Shown here: positions 1 through 7,414 of the stretch, one piece after another
Layout of the letters: every line of letters starts with the position of its first letter
How positions within the stretch are numbered: position 1 is the first letter of the stretch
Assembly: GCA_947631655.1 (NCBI GenBank)
Contig: CANRME010000009.1
Location: 1-22,774, forward strand
Direction of reading: 5' to 3'
Length of the DNA: 22,774 nucleotides
Origin: an uncultured Bacilli bacterium
GTDB lineage: Bacteria; Bacillota_I; Bacilli_A; RF39; UBA660
Position numbers and translations under genes: made by a program
The notes under the pieces: generated by a model
Told to the model about the DNA's origin: nothing
Databases searched by the model: none
Seen by the model: the letters and a program-made list of their open reading frames with translations, nothing else

Positions 1-53
1 ATACTTACTACTGATATTAATAATATTAAAGATTTTTTATCAAATAATTTCAT
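1..53 (-). CDS. N-terminus of a possible exported or membrane protein (partial)
   Basis: An ATG at 51-53 on the - strand opens a frame that runs off the left edge after 17 codons. The visible residues, MKLFDKKSLILLISVVS, have a lysine-containing start followed by a hydrophobic stretch. This is what a signal peptide or membrane anchor looks like. A purine-rich AAGGTAGGA lies about 10 bases upstream and a plausible promoter sits at 81-110. The gene is divergent from spoIVB. Too little is visible to name it, and it could be a chance frame. Confidence 0.45.
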   Translation of the reverse strand, partial: MKLFDKKSLILLISVVS

Positions 54-80
54 ATATACACAATCCTACCTTATGTGTAT

Positions 81-110
81 ATCTTATCATTTTATACCCC
101 CCCCCGTCAA
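81..110 (-). promoter_or_regulatory. Candidate promoter with a G9 tract in its spacer
   Basis: Read on the - strand, a -35-like TTGACG (110 to 105) is followed by an 18-base spacer and TAAGAT (86 to 81). The -10 is preceded by TGA, an extended -10 signature. Eight of the nine consecutive G (105 to 97) lie in the spacer. A change in tract length would therefore change promoter spacing, as in known phase-variable promoters such as Neisseria porA. It points at the partial leftward gene beginning at 53. The promoter assignment is inference; the tract itself is seen directly. Confidence 0.45.
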
Positions 111-180
111 GAAAAAATTGGAAATTTATGTCTTACTAAAGAATAGATATTTTCACATACTATAATTGGAAGGTGATAAC

Positions 181-1152
181 ATGAAGAAACCAAAAATGAT
201 TTTAGCAACTATCCTACTTTCTTTTATGCCATTATCTACCTTGGCTTATTCCGATAAAGTCATTTTAGGTGGTAGTAATATTGGTATTGAAATCCAAAAT
301 GATGGAATTTTAGTAGTGGGTTTTTACGAAGTTAATAATAATTATAATACTGCTAATATGGCTTTAGGAGATATAATTACCCATGTTAATAATGTACCGG
401 TAAGTACAATTAGTGATTTAATTAATAGAATAGATGAATATATTAAAGATAATAAAGTTACTTTAACTTATAAAAGAGATAATAAGGAATATAAAACGGA
501 ATTAGAATTAACTAAAGAAGATGGAATTTATAAAACCGGGTTATATGTTAAAGATAAATTAAGTGGGTGTGGTACTTTATCATATATTGACCCGGAAACC
601 AAAGTTTATGGAGCTTTAGGACACACCGTTTTAGAAAGTACGACTAATAAGAAAATTGAAGTAAAAAGCGGATTTATTTTTGATACTGAAGTTATCAAAA
701 TTGATAAAAGTGAAAACGGTAATCCAGGAAGTAAAACTGCAAAATTTAATACAAGTGTTAAATATGGAGATATTGAAAAAAATACCGACGTGGGAATATT
801 TGGAACTTTTAATGGCGACATTGATACCGATTCTTTAGTCCCTATCGCCGATATTGATGAAGTAAAAACCGGTAAAGCAACAATTTTAACGGTTATAGAA
901 GGTAAAAAGGTTGAAGAATTTGAAATTAATATTTTAAAAATTGATAAAAAGCATTCTGTTAAAAACTTTTATTTTGAAGTTACCGATGAAAGATTATTAT
1001 CGAAAACCGGCGGAGTTATTCAAGGGATGAGTGGTAGTCCAATTATGCAAAATGGTCATTTAATTGGGGCCGTTACGCACGTATCAATTGATAAAGTAAA
1101 TACAGGTTATGGAATTAGTATTATAACAATGTTAGAAGAAGGAGATAAATAA
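181..1152 (+). CDS. spoIVB: SpoIVB-type serine peptidase (S55) with PDZ domain
   Basis: In Bacillus, SpoIVB is secreted from the forespore into the intermembrane space and triggers pro-sigma-K processing through SpoIVFA/BofA cleavage. Here 323 residues are seen. A basic, hydrophobic signal or anchor (about 1-23) is followed by a PDZ-like segment (about 30-105) and a peptidase region. That region carries GALGHTV with the likely catalytic His near 148, and GMSGSPI with the likely nucleophile Ser near 284. The protein is shorter than the Bacillus one (about 425 residues). The ATG at 181 is preferred over the in-frame TTG at 166 because GGAAGGTGAT (168-177) sits just upstream. CATACTA at 156-162 resembles a sigma-G -10, but no convincing -35 is seen and the leader would be very short. 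The gene converges on xseB. Confidence 0.9.
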   Translation: MKKPKMILATILLSFMPLSTLAYSDKVILGGSNIGIEIQNDGILVVGFYEVNNNYNTANMALGDIITHVNNVPVSTISDLINRIDEYIKDNKVTLTYKRDNKEYKTELELTKEDGIYKTGLYVKDKLSGCGTLSYIDPETKVYGALGHTVLESTTNKKIEVKSGFIFDTEVIKIDKSENGNPGSKTAKFNTSVKYGDIEKNTDVGIFGTFNGDIDTDSLVPIADIDEVKTGKATILTVIEGKKVEEFEINILKIDKKHSVKNFYFEVTDERLLSKTGGVIQGMSGSPIMQNGHLIGAVTHVSIDKVNTGYGISIITMLEEGDK

Positions 1153-1163
1153 CCTTCTTTTTT
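1136..1163 (+). terminator. Weak intrinsic terminator at the end of spoIVB
   Basis: AAGAAGG (1136-1142) can pair with CCTTCTT (1153-1159) around a 10-base loop that contains the spoIVB stop codon. A T-run extends to 1163. The stem is short, so termination strength is uncertain. It would separate spoIVB from the convergent xseB gene. Confidence 0.45.
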
Positions 1164-1180
1164 GCATAAAAAATAATGCC

Positions 1181-1414
1181 TTAAGCATTATCTTCAATTT
1201 CAAAGTCTTCTAATTTACCATTTTCGGTTAATATTTTGTTAACTTTTTCTTCGGCATTTTTAAGTTTATCGCTACAATATTTTACAAGTCTCATAGCATC
1301 ACTATATTTATTAATAGTTTTATCTAAGTCCGCATTACCACTTTCTAGTTCTTTAACGATAGCTTCTAATTCTTGTAGTGCTTCTTCAAAACTTTTTTCT
1401 TTTACTTCAGCCAT
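1181..1414 (-). CDS. xseB: Exodeoxyribonuclease VII small subunit
   Basis: XseB is the small helical subunit that binds XseA to form exonuclease VII, which degrades single-stranded DNA in both directions. At 77 residues the length is normal for the family. The sequence shows the typical two-helix pattern: FEEALQELEAIVKELE near the start, a short turn with ESGNADLDKTINKY, and a second amphipathic helix ending in EEKVNKIL. AAGGAGAAG lies just upstream of the ATG, overlapping the end of the preceding gene, with only two bases between stop and start. It is the last gene of the nusB operon. Unusually, two unrelated genes separate it from xseA. Confidence 0.93.
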   Translation of the reverse strand: MAEVKEKSFEEALQELEAIVKELESGNADLDKTINKYSDAMRLVKYCSDKLKNAEEKVNKILTENGKLEDFEIEDNA

Positions 1415-1416
1415 TT

Positions 1417-2085
1417 TTATTCTTCTCCTTCCCTATTTATTTCTAATACTCTTCTAAGTTCATTATTTTCATTTATGAGAGCATTAATATCTTGTTCATC
1501 TTGAAACTTTGCCGTTTCTAATTCATAAATTTTTGTTTCTTTTTCATCTAATTCTCTATTAAATTCATTAACATAAAACTCTAATATAGCAAGTTTATCT
1601 TCATTAAGACGTTCTTTTTCACTAATTTTTTCTTTCTCTTCTTGAGCTTTAACATACATAATTAAGATTTTAAGACAGTCATGAACTTTCTTGGTATAAT
1701 CAGATAATCCTCCAACACCATATAAGTATGAATTAATAAAAACTTTTAAAAATTCAAGACTGTCATTTTTCTCGGAAACTAAGTCATAAATCATCATCTT
1801 ATAATTTTTTTCAATTATAGTATAAAGACTTAAAAATTCATTTACTAAAGTACCAATATTTTCAGCCATATTAATTAACTTATCATACAATAAAGGTTTT
1901 TCTAAAGCTTTTTCTTGGAGTATATGATAATAAACGATGTTACCATTTTTATAATAAGGTATAAATTTCCAAAAATTGGCATTAAATTCATCAAAACGAG
2001 CATCAATTTCTTCTAAATAAGATTCTAAAATTTCAACAGGTGTTAAATTAGTATTATTTAATAATTCTTCTAAATTGGTTTCCAT
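1417..2085 (-). CDS. Unknown coiled-coil protein, paralogue A, within the exoVII operon
   Basis: I do not recognise this 222-residue protein. It has no signal peptide or membrane segment and looks cytoplasmic. The N-terminus METNLEELLNNTNLTP and a C-terminal heptad-like helix (about 165-215, including FYVNEFNRELDEKETKI and FQDEQDINAL) are shared with the neighbouring gene. The middle is rich in aromatic and charged residues and has diverged. The start ATG overlaps the upstream gene's stop (TAATG), and xseB follows two bases after its own stop, so translational coupling is likely. Lying between xseA and xseB suggests, but does not show, a link to exonuclease VII or DNA repair. It could also be a lineage-specific passenger. 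Confidence 0.85.
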   Translation of the reverse strand: METNLEELLNNTNLTPVEILESYLEEIDARFDEFNANFWKFIPYYKNGNIVYYHILQEKALEKPLLYDKLINMAENIGTLVNEFLSLYTIIEKNYKMMIYDLVSEKNDSLEFLKVFINSYLYGVGGLSDYTKKVHDCLKILIMYVKAQEEKEKISEKERLNEDKLAILEFYVNEFNRELDEKETKIYELETAKFQDEQDINALINENNELRRVLEINREGEE

Positions 2086-2720
2086 TAATTATCACCTAAC
2101 ACCCTTGCTAATTTAAGTTCGATTTTTTCATTTGTGAGATCATTAATATTTTGTTTATCTTGAAATATTACAGCTTCTAAATCCGAAATCTTAGTTTCTT
2201 GTTCATCGATAATTCTATTTAATTCTGCAACATAAAATTCTTCGATATATTTCTTTTCTTTCTTTGTTATATTTTTGGTATTTTCTTCTTTTAAACAAAA
2301 ACATATCCCATAGGCCCTAAATTTATTAATAATATCTTTTATATCATGTTTTATATCAGAAATCATCAAGGTACCAGGAAATAATAGATTTTTCATATTA
2401 TATTTGTGTTGTAAATTGCGTCTTAAATCAACAATTTGGTATTCAAGGTGTTGTAATTCAGGATTATTTATATAGTATTTATTAAAAACTAGTTTGGCAA
2501 GCATAATAAATTCTTTTATTAAATTTGTAATTTTCTTTTTTTGAGGTTCTAAATTCTCTTTATTTATATATTTTTCATAAAAAACATTTGAACAGATATA
2601 ATTGATATAAAAATTCGTATAAATTTCAAATTGTTTAGTAATCTCTTCCTCATAGTACTCTAAAATTTGAATTGGAGTTAAATTGGTATTATTAAGTAAT
2701 TCTTCTAAATTTGTTTTCAT
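2085..2720 (-). CDS. Unknown coiled-coil protein, paralogue B, within the exoVII operon
   Basis: This 211-residue protein is the tandem paralogue of the gene just downstream. Both share the opening TNLEELLNNTNLTP[IV].ILE.Y.EEI and a C-terminal helix of the form EFYV.E.NR..DE.ETKI..LE followed by FQD.Q.IN.L. The central 100 or so residues are barely alignable by eye, and here include two cysteines (CFC). The ATG at 2720 is preferred because it lines up with the paralogue's start. An ATG two codons upstream (2726) is equally open, and both have only a weak purine-rich site (AGAAAGAGAA). It follows xseA by under 30 bases. No function can be assigned; the protein is predicted soluble and largely helical. 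Confidence 0.85.
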   Translation of the reverse strand: MKTNLEELLNNTNLTPIQILEYYEEEITKQFEIYTNFYINYICSNVFYEKYINKENLEPQKKKITNLIKEFIMLAKLVFNKYYINNPELQHLEYQIVDLRRNLQHKYNMKNLLFPGTLMISDIKHDIKDIINKFRAYGICFCLKEENTKNITKKEKKYIEEFYVAELNRIIDEQETKISDLEAVIFQDKQNINDLTNEKIELKLARVLGDN

Positions 2721-2747
2721 AAGCATTTCTCTTTCTAAAATACCCTT

Positions 2748-4013
2748 TTATTCTTTTACTTCGTTTACTTTAGCAGTAATACTTCCTTTATGAAGTTTAA
2801 TATTTATTATATCATCTTTTTTAATATCAGCAGTATCTTTTATAGTTAGATTATCTTTACTAACAATACTATAACCTTTTTCTAAAATACCTAAAGGATT
2901 TAATAAATCTAAAGACTTAATTATTAAGCTCATTTTATTTTTCCTATTATCTAATAGTGTTAATGGATTTTGTAAAATATAGCTATTACTTAATTTATCT
3001 AAATTAAGAGTAGATTTTTCTAAGATAGTTTTCATATGTTTATTTAAGATATCGACATAACTATCTAGTTTTTGTTCTTTTATTTCATAAGATACAAATG
3101 GATTTTTTAAAACATAAGATTCACTTAAAGTTGTTAATTTATCTTTTTTATGTTTAATATTAGAACTAATATTTTCGTGTAAACGAATAGATATTTGATC
3201 TAAGTATTTAAAAATATCATACATATTGGGAACAGCCATTTCGGCGGCCCCAGTTGGAGTCGGAGCTCTTAGATCGGCCACATAATCGGCGATGGTAAAA
3301 TCAGGTTCATGTCCTACCGCACTAATTACAGGGATTTTACAATCATAAATGGCGCGAGCGACGATTTCTTCATTAAAGGCCCATAAATCTTCAATACTTC
3401 CACCACCACGACCACAAATAATTAAATCTAAGTCATAATTTTGAGCAACTTCTAATTGTTTTACAATACTTTCTTTAGCTCCTACTCCTTGCACTAAAGC
3501 GGGAAATAAAATAGTTTCACATATTGGGTATCTTCTTTTAATCGTTGATAAAATATCTCTAATCGCGGCGCCGGTCGATGCGGTGATAATACCAATTTTT
3601 TTAGGAAATCTTGGCATTTTCTTTTTATGTTCAGCAGCAAATAAACCTTCTTCACTTAATTTTTTCTTTAATTTTTCATATTCGATATATAGAGAACCTA
3701 ACCCATCTACTTGCATATCATCAACATAGATTTGATAATTACCGGTAGCTTCATAAACACTGATACGACCGCTTACTAAGACTTTCATGCCATCTTCGGG
3801 TTCAAATTTAAGTAAAGAAGCAGAGGAAGCAAACATCACAGCATTAAGACGGCTTCCTTCATCTTTTAAAGTGAAATACAAGTGTCCTCTAGTATGATGT
3901 TTGTAGTTGGAAATCTCACCTTTTAAATAAACTTTATTTAAATGAATATCGGTATCAAATTTAGCTTTTATATATCTATTTAAATCACTTATCGTTATAT
4001 AATTTATATCCAT
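2748..4013 (-). CDS. xseA: Exodeoxyribonuclease VII large subunit
   Basis: XseA is the catalytic subunit of exonuclease VII, which degrades single-stranded DNA in mismatch repair and recombination. At 421 residues it is close to normal length. An N-terminal OB-fold region (about 1-100, with VYLKGEISNYKHHTRGHLYFTLKD) is followed by the catalytic domain, with GIITASTGAAIRDI, ICGRGGGSIEDLWAFNEE near residue 200, and SAVGHEPDFTIADYVADLRAPTPTGAAE. A long helical, coiled-coil C-terminal region contains three copies of an [NL]NP[FL] motif (KNPFVSYE, QNPLTLLDN, LNPLGILEKGYS), typical of XseA. AAAGGAT precedes the ATG, two bases after the nusB stop, so the two genes are co-transcribed. Confidence 0.97.
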   Translation of the reverse strand: MDINYITISDLNRYIKAKFDTDIHLNKVYLKGEISNYKHHTRGHLYFTLKDEGSRLNAVMFASSASLLKFEPEDGMKVLVSGRISVYEATGNYQIYVDDMQVDGLGSLYIEYEKLKKKLSEEGLFAAEHKKKMPRFPKKIGIITASTGAAIRDILSTIKRRYPICETILFPALVQGVGAKESIVKQLEVAQNYDLDLIICGRGGGSIEDLWAFNEEIVARAIYDCKIPVISAVGHEPDFTIADYVADLRAPTPTGAAEMAVPNMYDIFKYLDQISIRLHENISSNIKHKKDKLTTLSESYVLKNPFVSYEIKEQKLDSYVDILNKHMKTILEKSTLNLDKLSNSYILQNPLTLLDNRKNKMSLIIKSLDLLNPLGILEKGYSIVSKDNLTIKDTADIKKDDIINIKLHKGSITAKVNEVKE

Positions 4014-4015
4014 AG

Positions 4016-4411
4016 CTAATCCTTTATATATTTATCTAAAACCGCATTAATAATACTTTTTAAAGCGTCATCATCATATTTTTTAGCTAGTTCTAAAGCT
4101 TCATTAATAACTACGATTTCCGGAGTATCCATGTATTTTAATTCAAATAAAGCCATTCTTAAAATAGAAGCACCCGTTTTTTCTAATCTTTTAATTGTCC
4201 AGTTTTCTAAATATTTATTAGCTAATTCATCTAGTTCATCTTTATAAGTAATAACCCCATAAACTAAGTCTCTTACAAATTCATTATCAACTTCTAAATT
4301 TTCTTTTATGATATCTTCAATATTATAATCAATTTTATTTGCTTCTCTAATTTCAATTTGATATAAAATAATCATGGCTTGTTCTCTTAATTCACTACGT
4401 TTATGTTCCAT
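4016..4411 (-). CDS. nusB: Transcription antitermination factor NusB
   Basis: NusB binds boxA RNA together with NusE (S10) and promotes antitermination and processive transcription of rRNA operons. The 131-residue all-helical protein is of usual length. It opens with RSELREQAMIILYQIE, has the family's FVRDLVYGV segment in the middle, and ends with IKRLEKTGASILRMALFEL, PEIVVINEALELAKKY and FINAVLDK-like residues (here SIINAVLDK). AAGTAGGTGA lies just upstream of the ATG. It is the first gene of the leftward nusB-xseA-unknown-unknown-xseB operon and has a good promoter immediately upstream. nusB next to xseA/xseB is a classic Firmicute arrangement. Confidence 0.96.
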   Translation of the reverse strand: MEHKRSELREQAMIILYQIEIREANKIDYNIEDIIKENLEVDNEFVRDLVYGVITYKDELDELANKYLENWTIKRLEKTGASILRMALFELKYMDTPEIVVINEALELAKKYDDDALKSIINAVLDKYIKD

Positions 4412-4441
4412 AATTTCACCTACTTCTTGTCCACTAATAAA

Positions 4442-4470
4442 ATTGTATCATATTCTTAAATTATTAACAA
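4442..4470 (-). promoter_or_regulatory. Sigma-A-type promoter of the nusB operon
   Basis: On the - strand a TTGTTA -35 (4470 to 4465) and TACAAT -10 (4447 to 4442) are separated by 17 bases. TGA directly before the -10 provides an extended -10. Transcription would start about 25 bases before the nusB start codon. It is back-to-back with the promoter of the structured RNA. Confidence 0.75.
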
Positions 4471-4526
4471 TTATAATTTATTTAACATTTTTACAAATAA
4501 TTAACATTTGTTATAGACAAGTTAAC
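4464..4526. promoter_or_regulatory. Four spaced TTAAC repeats between divergent promoters
   Basis: TTAAC occurs at 4464, 4482, 4501 and 4522, spaced 18, 19 and 21 bases apart, so roughly two helical turns each. The array spans the region between the -35 boxes of the nusB promoter and the structured-RNA promoter. It could be an operator array. In such AT-rich DNA it could equally be chance. Confidence 0.2.
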
Positions 4527-4543
4527 TAATAGTGTATTATAAT
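4514..4543 (+). promoter_or_regulatory. Promoter of the structured RNA
   Basis: TAGACA (4514-4519), an 18-base spacer and a perfect TATAAT (4538-4543) predict a start at about 4550. That is exactly the 5' edge of the 14-bp closing helix of the RNA at 4551. The agreement between predicted start and helix edge supports both calls. Confidence 0.75.
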
Positions 4544-4550
4544 TATAAGT

Positions 4551-4813
4551 AGAGATACATTTGATAGTTAGGTGTTTTAACCTCGGTCCATTTTTTATGA
4601 ACATAAATATATGGAGGAGGTGGGGTCCTATGAATGGAGTAAGTTTTGGATTACTTAGTAATCTTGGTAGTACTTTTAATAGTACTATCACAAATTTATC
4701 AGTCAAAAGACTAAAAAAAGAATACACCTACTCATCACTGAATAGGTGTATTCGAAACAGATTATCTGGACTGAGAAACATCTAACAAAGGAAATCAAAT
4801 GTATCTCTTTTTT
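4551..4813 (+). ncRNA. Structured noncoding RNA, about 260 nt, with own promoter and U-run; possibly the raiA motif
   Basis: Bases 4551-4564 pair perfectly with 4795-4808 (14 bp), followed by a T-run to 4813, so the closing helix doubles as the terminator. Inside are separate hairpins: 4580-4591 with 4611-4621 (ACCTC and TCCAT arms); 4595-4599 with 4604-4608; 4649-4654 with 4658-4663; 4666-4674 with 4681-4689 (9 bp, one G-U); 4701-4704 with 4709-4712; and 4720-4730 with 4743-4753 (11 bp). GGTCC (4624-4628) can also pair with GGACT (4768-4772), closing a multibranch loop. Such architecture is typical of large ornate RNAs. Size and Gram-positive context fit the raiA motif, but I cannot confirm that. 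It is not RNase P, SRP, tmRNA or 6S RNA by recognisable sequence. It is convergent with mutS. Confidence 0.85.
4630..4785 (+). CDS. Possible 51-residue peptide inside the structured RNA
   Basis: An ATG at 4630 follows a near-ideal AGGAGG (4615-4620) and opens a 51-codon frame beginning MNGVSFGLLSNLGSTF and ending NRLSGLRNI. The predicted peptide is basic, without a membrane segment or recognised domain. The frame lies wholly inside the structured RNA, and its Shine-Dalgarno-like sequence forms one arm of a hairpin. It may therefore be an accident of RNA structural constraint. A regulated small mRNA whose ribosome site is masked is the alternative. Confidence 0.2.
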   Translation: MNGVSFGLLSNLGSTFNSTITNLSVKRLKKEYTYSSLNRCIRNRLSGLRNI

Positions 4814-4858
4814 GTTTCTATAAATATTATATACATAAATTTACAGAAAATGCAAGTA

Positions 4859-7396
4859 TTATTTAAGTTTATTCTTTATTTCATTTAAATATTCTAAAGC
4901 TTGTAAAGGGGTAATATTATTGACATTTATTTCTTTTAATTCCGTAATAATTTCTTTATTAGGGTCATCTTCTTCTTTAGGATTAAAATCAAAACTTATT
5001 TGATTTACAACACTAGTATTATTACTTTTAGTTTCATAAATTTTAAGTAATTCTTTAGCTTCATTTAAAACTTTATTTGGCATGTTAGCCAGTTTCGCAA
5101 CATGGATACCATAACTTTTATCCACGGCACCATCTACTACTTTATGTAAGAAGATAACGTTATCATTTTCTTCTTTAGCTTCAATATGAATATTTTTGAT
5201 ACGGGCATCATCTTCTGCTAAAGTAGTTAGTTCATGATAGTGAGTACTAAAAAGTGTGATACAACCGATGTCAGTTATATATTTAAGAATCGCCCCTGCT
5301 AAACTCATACCATCATAAGTGGAAGTACCTCTTCCTAATTCATCAAATAAGACTAAACTTTTAGAAGTAGCATTAGATAAAGCGCGTTCCGCTTCTTTCA
5401 TTTCGACCATGAAGGTAGATTCTCCCCCTACTAAGTCATCACTAGCACCAATTCTCGTAAATATCTTATCAATAATAGGAAGATTAGCACTACTTGCTGG
5501 AACAAAAGAACCAATTTGGGCCATAATGACGATAATCGCTAACTCACGCATGTAAGTACTTTTACCACTCATATTAGGTCCAGTAATTAAAAGAGTTTTA
5601 ATCCCATCTTTGATAATACAATCGTTTTTAACATAAACTTCTTTACTAACGCGTTCCACCACGGGATGGCGACCCTCTTTAATTTCGACTATACCCTCTT
5701 CATTTAAAGTAGGTCTTACATAACTATTTTCTTCGGCAATAATCGCTAAACTTACTAAAGCATCAAGACTTGCAATAATATCGGCATTACTATTTAAATC
5801 AAAAATGCATTTCTTAACACTTTCTTTAATCTCATTAAATAAGTTATATTCTAGTTCATAGATTTTTTCTTCGGCATTTAAAATTAAACTTTCTTTTTCT
5901 TTTAATTCGGGTGAAATAAATCTTTCACAGTTAGTTAGAGTTTGTCTTCTTTCCCAACCAAATTCATCTTTTACTTGTTTAGCTTGACCTTTACTTACTT
6001 CAATATAGTATCCAAATACTTTGGTATACCCTACTTTAACATTTTTAATACCAGTTTCTTCTTTTATTTTTTCTTCTAGGGATGCAATAAAGTTTTTACC
6101 ACCACTACGGATTTCTTTTAGTTCATCTAATTCTTTATTATAACCTTCTTTAATTAAGCCCCCTTCTTTAATACCAATAGGAGGATTTTCAACCAAACTA
6201 TTTTCAAGTAAATCTTTTAATTCCGTTAATTCTTTTAAAATATCAGTAAAACCAAATTTATTAATACTTTCATTAATCTTAGGAAAATATTTTAAACTAT
6301 TTAAAATTTGTAATAAGTCTCTAGCATTTACTATACCGGTATTTACTTTACTACATAATCTTTCTAAATCATATACTTCATCTAGGTAAGTACGCAATTC
6401 TTCTCTCGTAATAAAATTAGAATTAATAGTATCAATGGCATCATATCTTTTTTCAATACTTTCTTTATCGACTAAAGGAGCAAGTAACCAGTTCTTTAGT
6501 TTCCGACTTCCCATCGCGGTTTTAGTTTTATCTAACAACCAAATTAGGCTATAAGTTCTTTCATTTAAACGAATAGTATTTACAAGTTCTAAGTTTCTTA
6601 TGGTATGAATATCCATTTGTAAAAATTCATTATTATTTAATATTTTTATTTCTTTAACATGAGACAAATCATTTAGTTCTCTTACCGTTAGGTAATACCA
6701 TAAATGTTTAACACTGGTTTTAAAACTTTCTTTTTCTAAAGGGTTTATTAAATACTCATAACCGCTATTTAAGTATTCATAACTTAGGGTAAGTTCAATA
6801 CCATATTTATTATGAAAATCTGTAAGCTTATCAAATAGGTCTTTATCACTAACGACAATTTCTTTAATACCTTGTTTTAAAATTTCTTCTTGTAATTTAA
6901 TTAAGTTATGATTAATTTCGGTAATAAAAAACTCACCAGTTGAAATATCGCCGAAGGTTAGAATATAATTGATACCATAATCTATTACACTACCGATATA
7001 GTTATTTTCATATTCTTTTAACATAGAGTTATCAACAATACTACCTTTACTATAGACATTAATAACTCCCCTTTTAACTACCCCTTTAGCACTTTTAGGG
7101 TCTTCTAATTGCTCACATATAGCGACTTTATAACCTTTACTAATTAATTTTTCAATATAAGGTTTAACAGCATGGAAAGGAACTCCACACATGGGAATTC
7201 TTTCATCTAAACCCGCATTTTTACTCGTTAAAGTTAGTTCTAGTTCTCTGGAACATAATATACCATCTTCAAAGAATAATTCATAAAAGTCTCCTAAACG
7301 ATAAAACAATAATTCATCAGGATAGTTATCTTTAATCTCCATGTATTGTTTCATACCGGGACTTAAGCGTTCTCTATCTACTTCATTTCTTTTCAT
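4859..7396 (-). CDS. mutS: DNA mismatch repair protein MutS
   Basis: MutS recognises base mismatches and small loops and uses ATP to recruit MutL. At 845 residues it is full length for MutS1. The N-terminal mismatch-binding domain carries the Phe-x-Glu motif in GDFYELF (about residues 35-41). The connector, lever and clamp regions follow. The ATPase domain has Walker A GPNMSGKST (about 606-614), Walker B LVLFDELGRGTSTYDG and the FSTHYHEL switch motif. The C-terminus (EITELKEINVNNITPLQALEYL... region) is the dimerising helix-turn-helix. AGGTAGTGA precedes the ATG. The usual partner mutL is not next to it. Downstream lies the structured RNA gene, facing it, and no clear mutS terminator was seen. 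Confidence 0.98.
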   Translation of the reverse strand: MKRNEVDRERLSPGMKQYMEIKDNYPDELLFYRLGDFYELFFEDGILCSRELELTLTSKNAGLDERIPMCGVPFHAVKPYIEKLISKGYKVAICEQLEDPKSAKGVVKRGVINVYSKGSIVDNSMLKEYENNYIGSVIDYGINYILTFGDISTGEFFITEINHNLIKLQEEILKQGIKEIVVSDKDLFDKLTDFHNKYGIELTLSYEYLNSGYEYLINPLEKESFKTSVKHLWYYLTVRELNDLSHVKEIKILNNNEFLQMDIHTIRNLELVNTIRLNERTYSLIWLLDKTKTAMGSRKLKNWLLAPLVDKESIEKRYDAIDTINSNFITREELRTYLDEVYDLERLCSKVNTGIVNARDLLQILNSLKYFPKINESINKFGFTDILKELTELKDLLENSLVENPPIGIKEGGLIKEGYNKELDELKEIRSGGKNFIASLEEKIKEETGIKNVKVGYTKVFGYYIEVSKGQAKQVKDEFGWERRQTLTNCERFISPELKEKESLILNAEEKIYELEYNLFNEIKESVKKCIFDLNSNADIIASLDALVSLAIIAEENSYVRPTLNEEGIVEIKEGRHPVVERVSKEVYVKNDCIIKDGIKTLLITGPNMSGKSTYMRELAIIVIMAQIGSFVPASSANLPIIDKIFTRIGASDDLVGGESTFMVEMKEAERALSNATSKSLVLFDELGRGTSTYDGMSLAGAILKYITDIGCITLFSTHYHELTTLAEDDARIKNIHIEAKEENDNVIFLHKVVDGAVDKSYGIHVAKLANMPNKVLNEAKELLKIYETKSNNTSVVNQISFDFNPKEEDDPNKEIITELKEINVNNITPLQALEYLNEIKNKLK

Positions 7397-7414
7397 ACTG
7401 CATCACTACCTAGT

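Noticed and set aside
161..166. TATAAT just before spoIVB as a sigma-A -10
   Set aside because: Transcription would start inside the ribosome binding site, and no -35 stands at the right distance.
606..821. Open frame antisense to spoIVB
   Set aside because: It lies wholly inside a well-supported gene and has no ribosome site or recognisable sequence. The same applies to those at 1236-1457, 5319-5555, 15110-15301 and 17583-17798.
1417..2720. The paralogous pair as a single gene split by a frameshift
   Set aside because: Each has its own complete N- and C-terminal conserved segments, so they are two full-length copies.
4491..4727. Open frame on the - strand over the nusB-mutS gap
   Set aside because: It is antisense to the structured RNA, has no ribosome site and an unconvincing composition.
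4551..4813. Riboswitch or T-box leader of a downstream gene
   Set aside because: The RNA ends in a terminator and the next gene on its right (mutS) is on the opposite strand, so it does not lead any gene.
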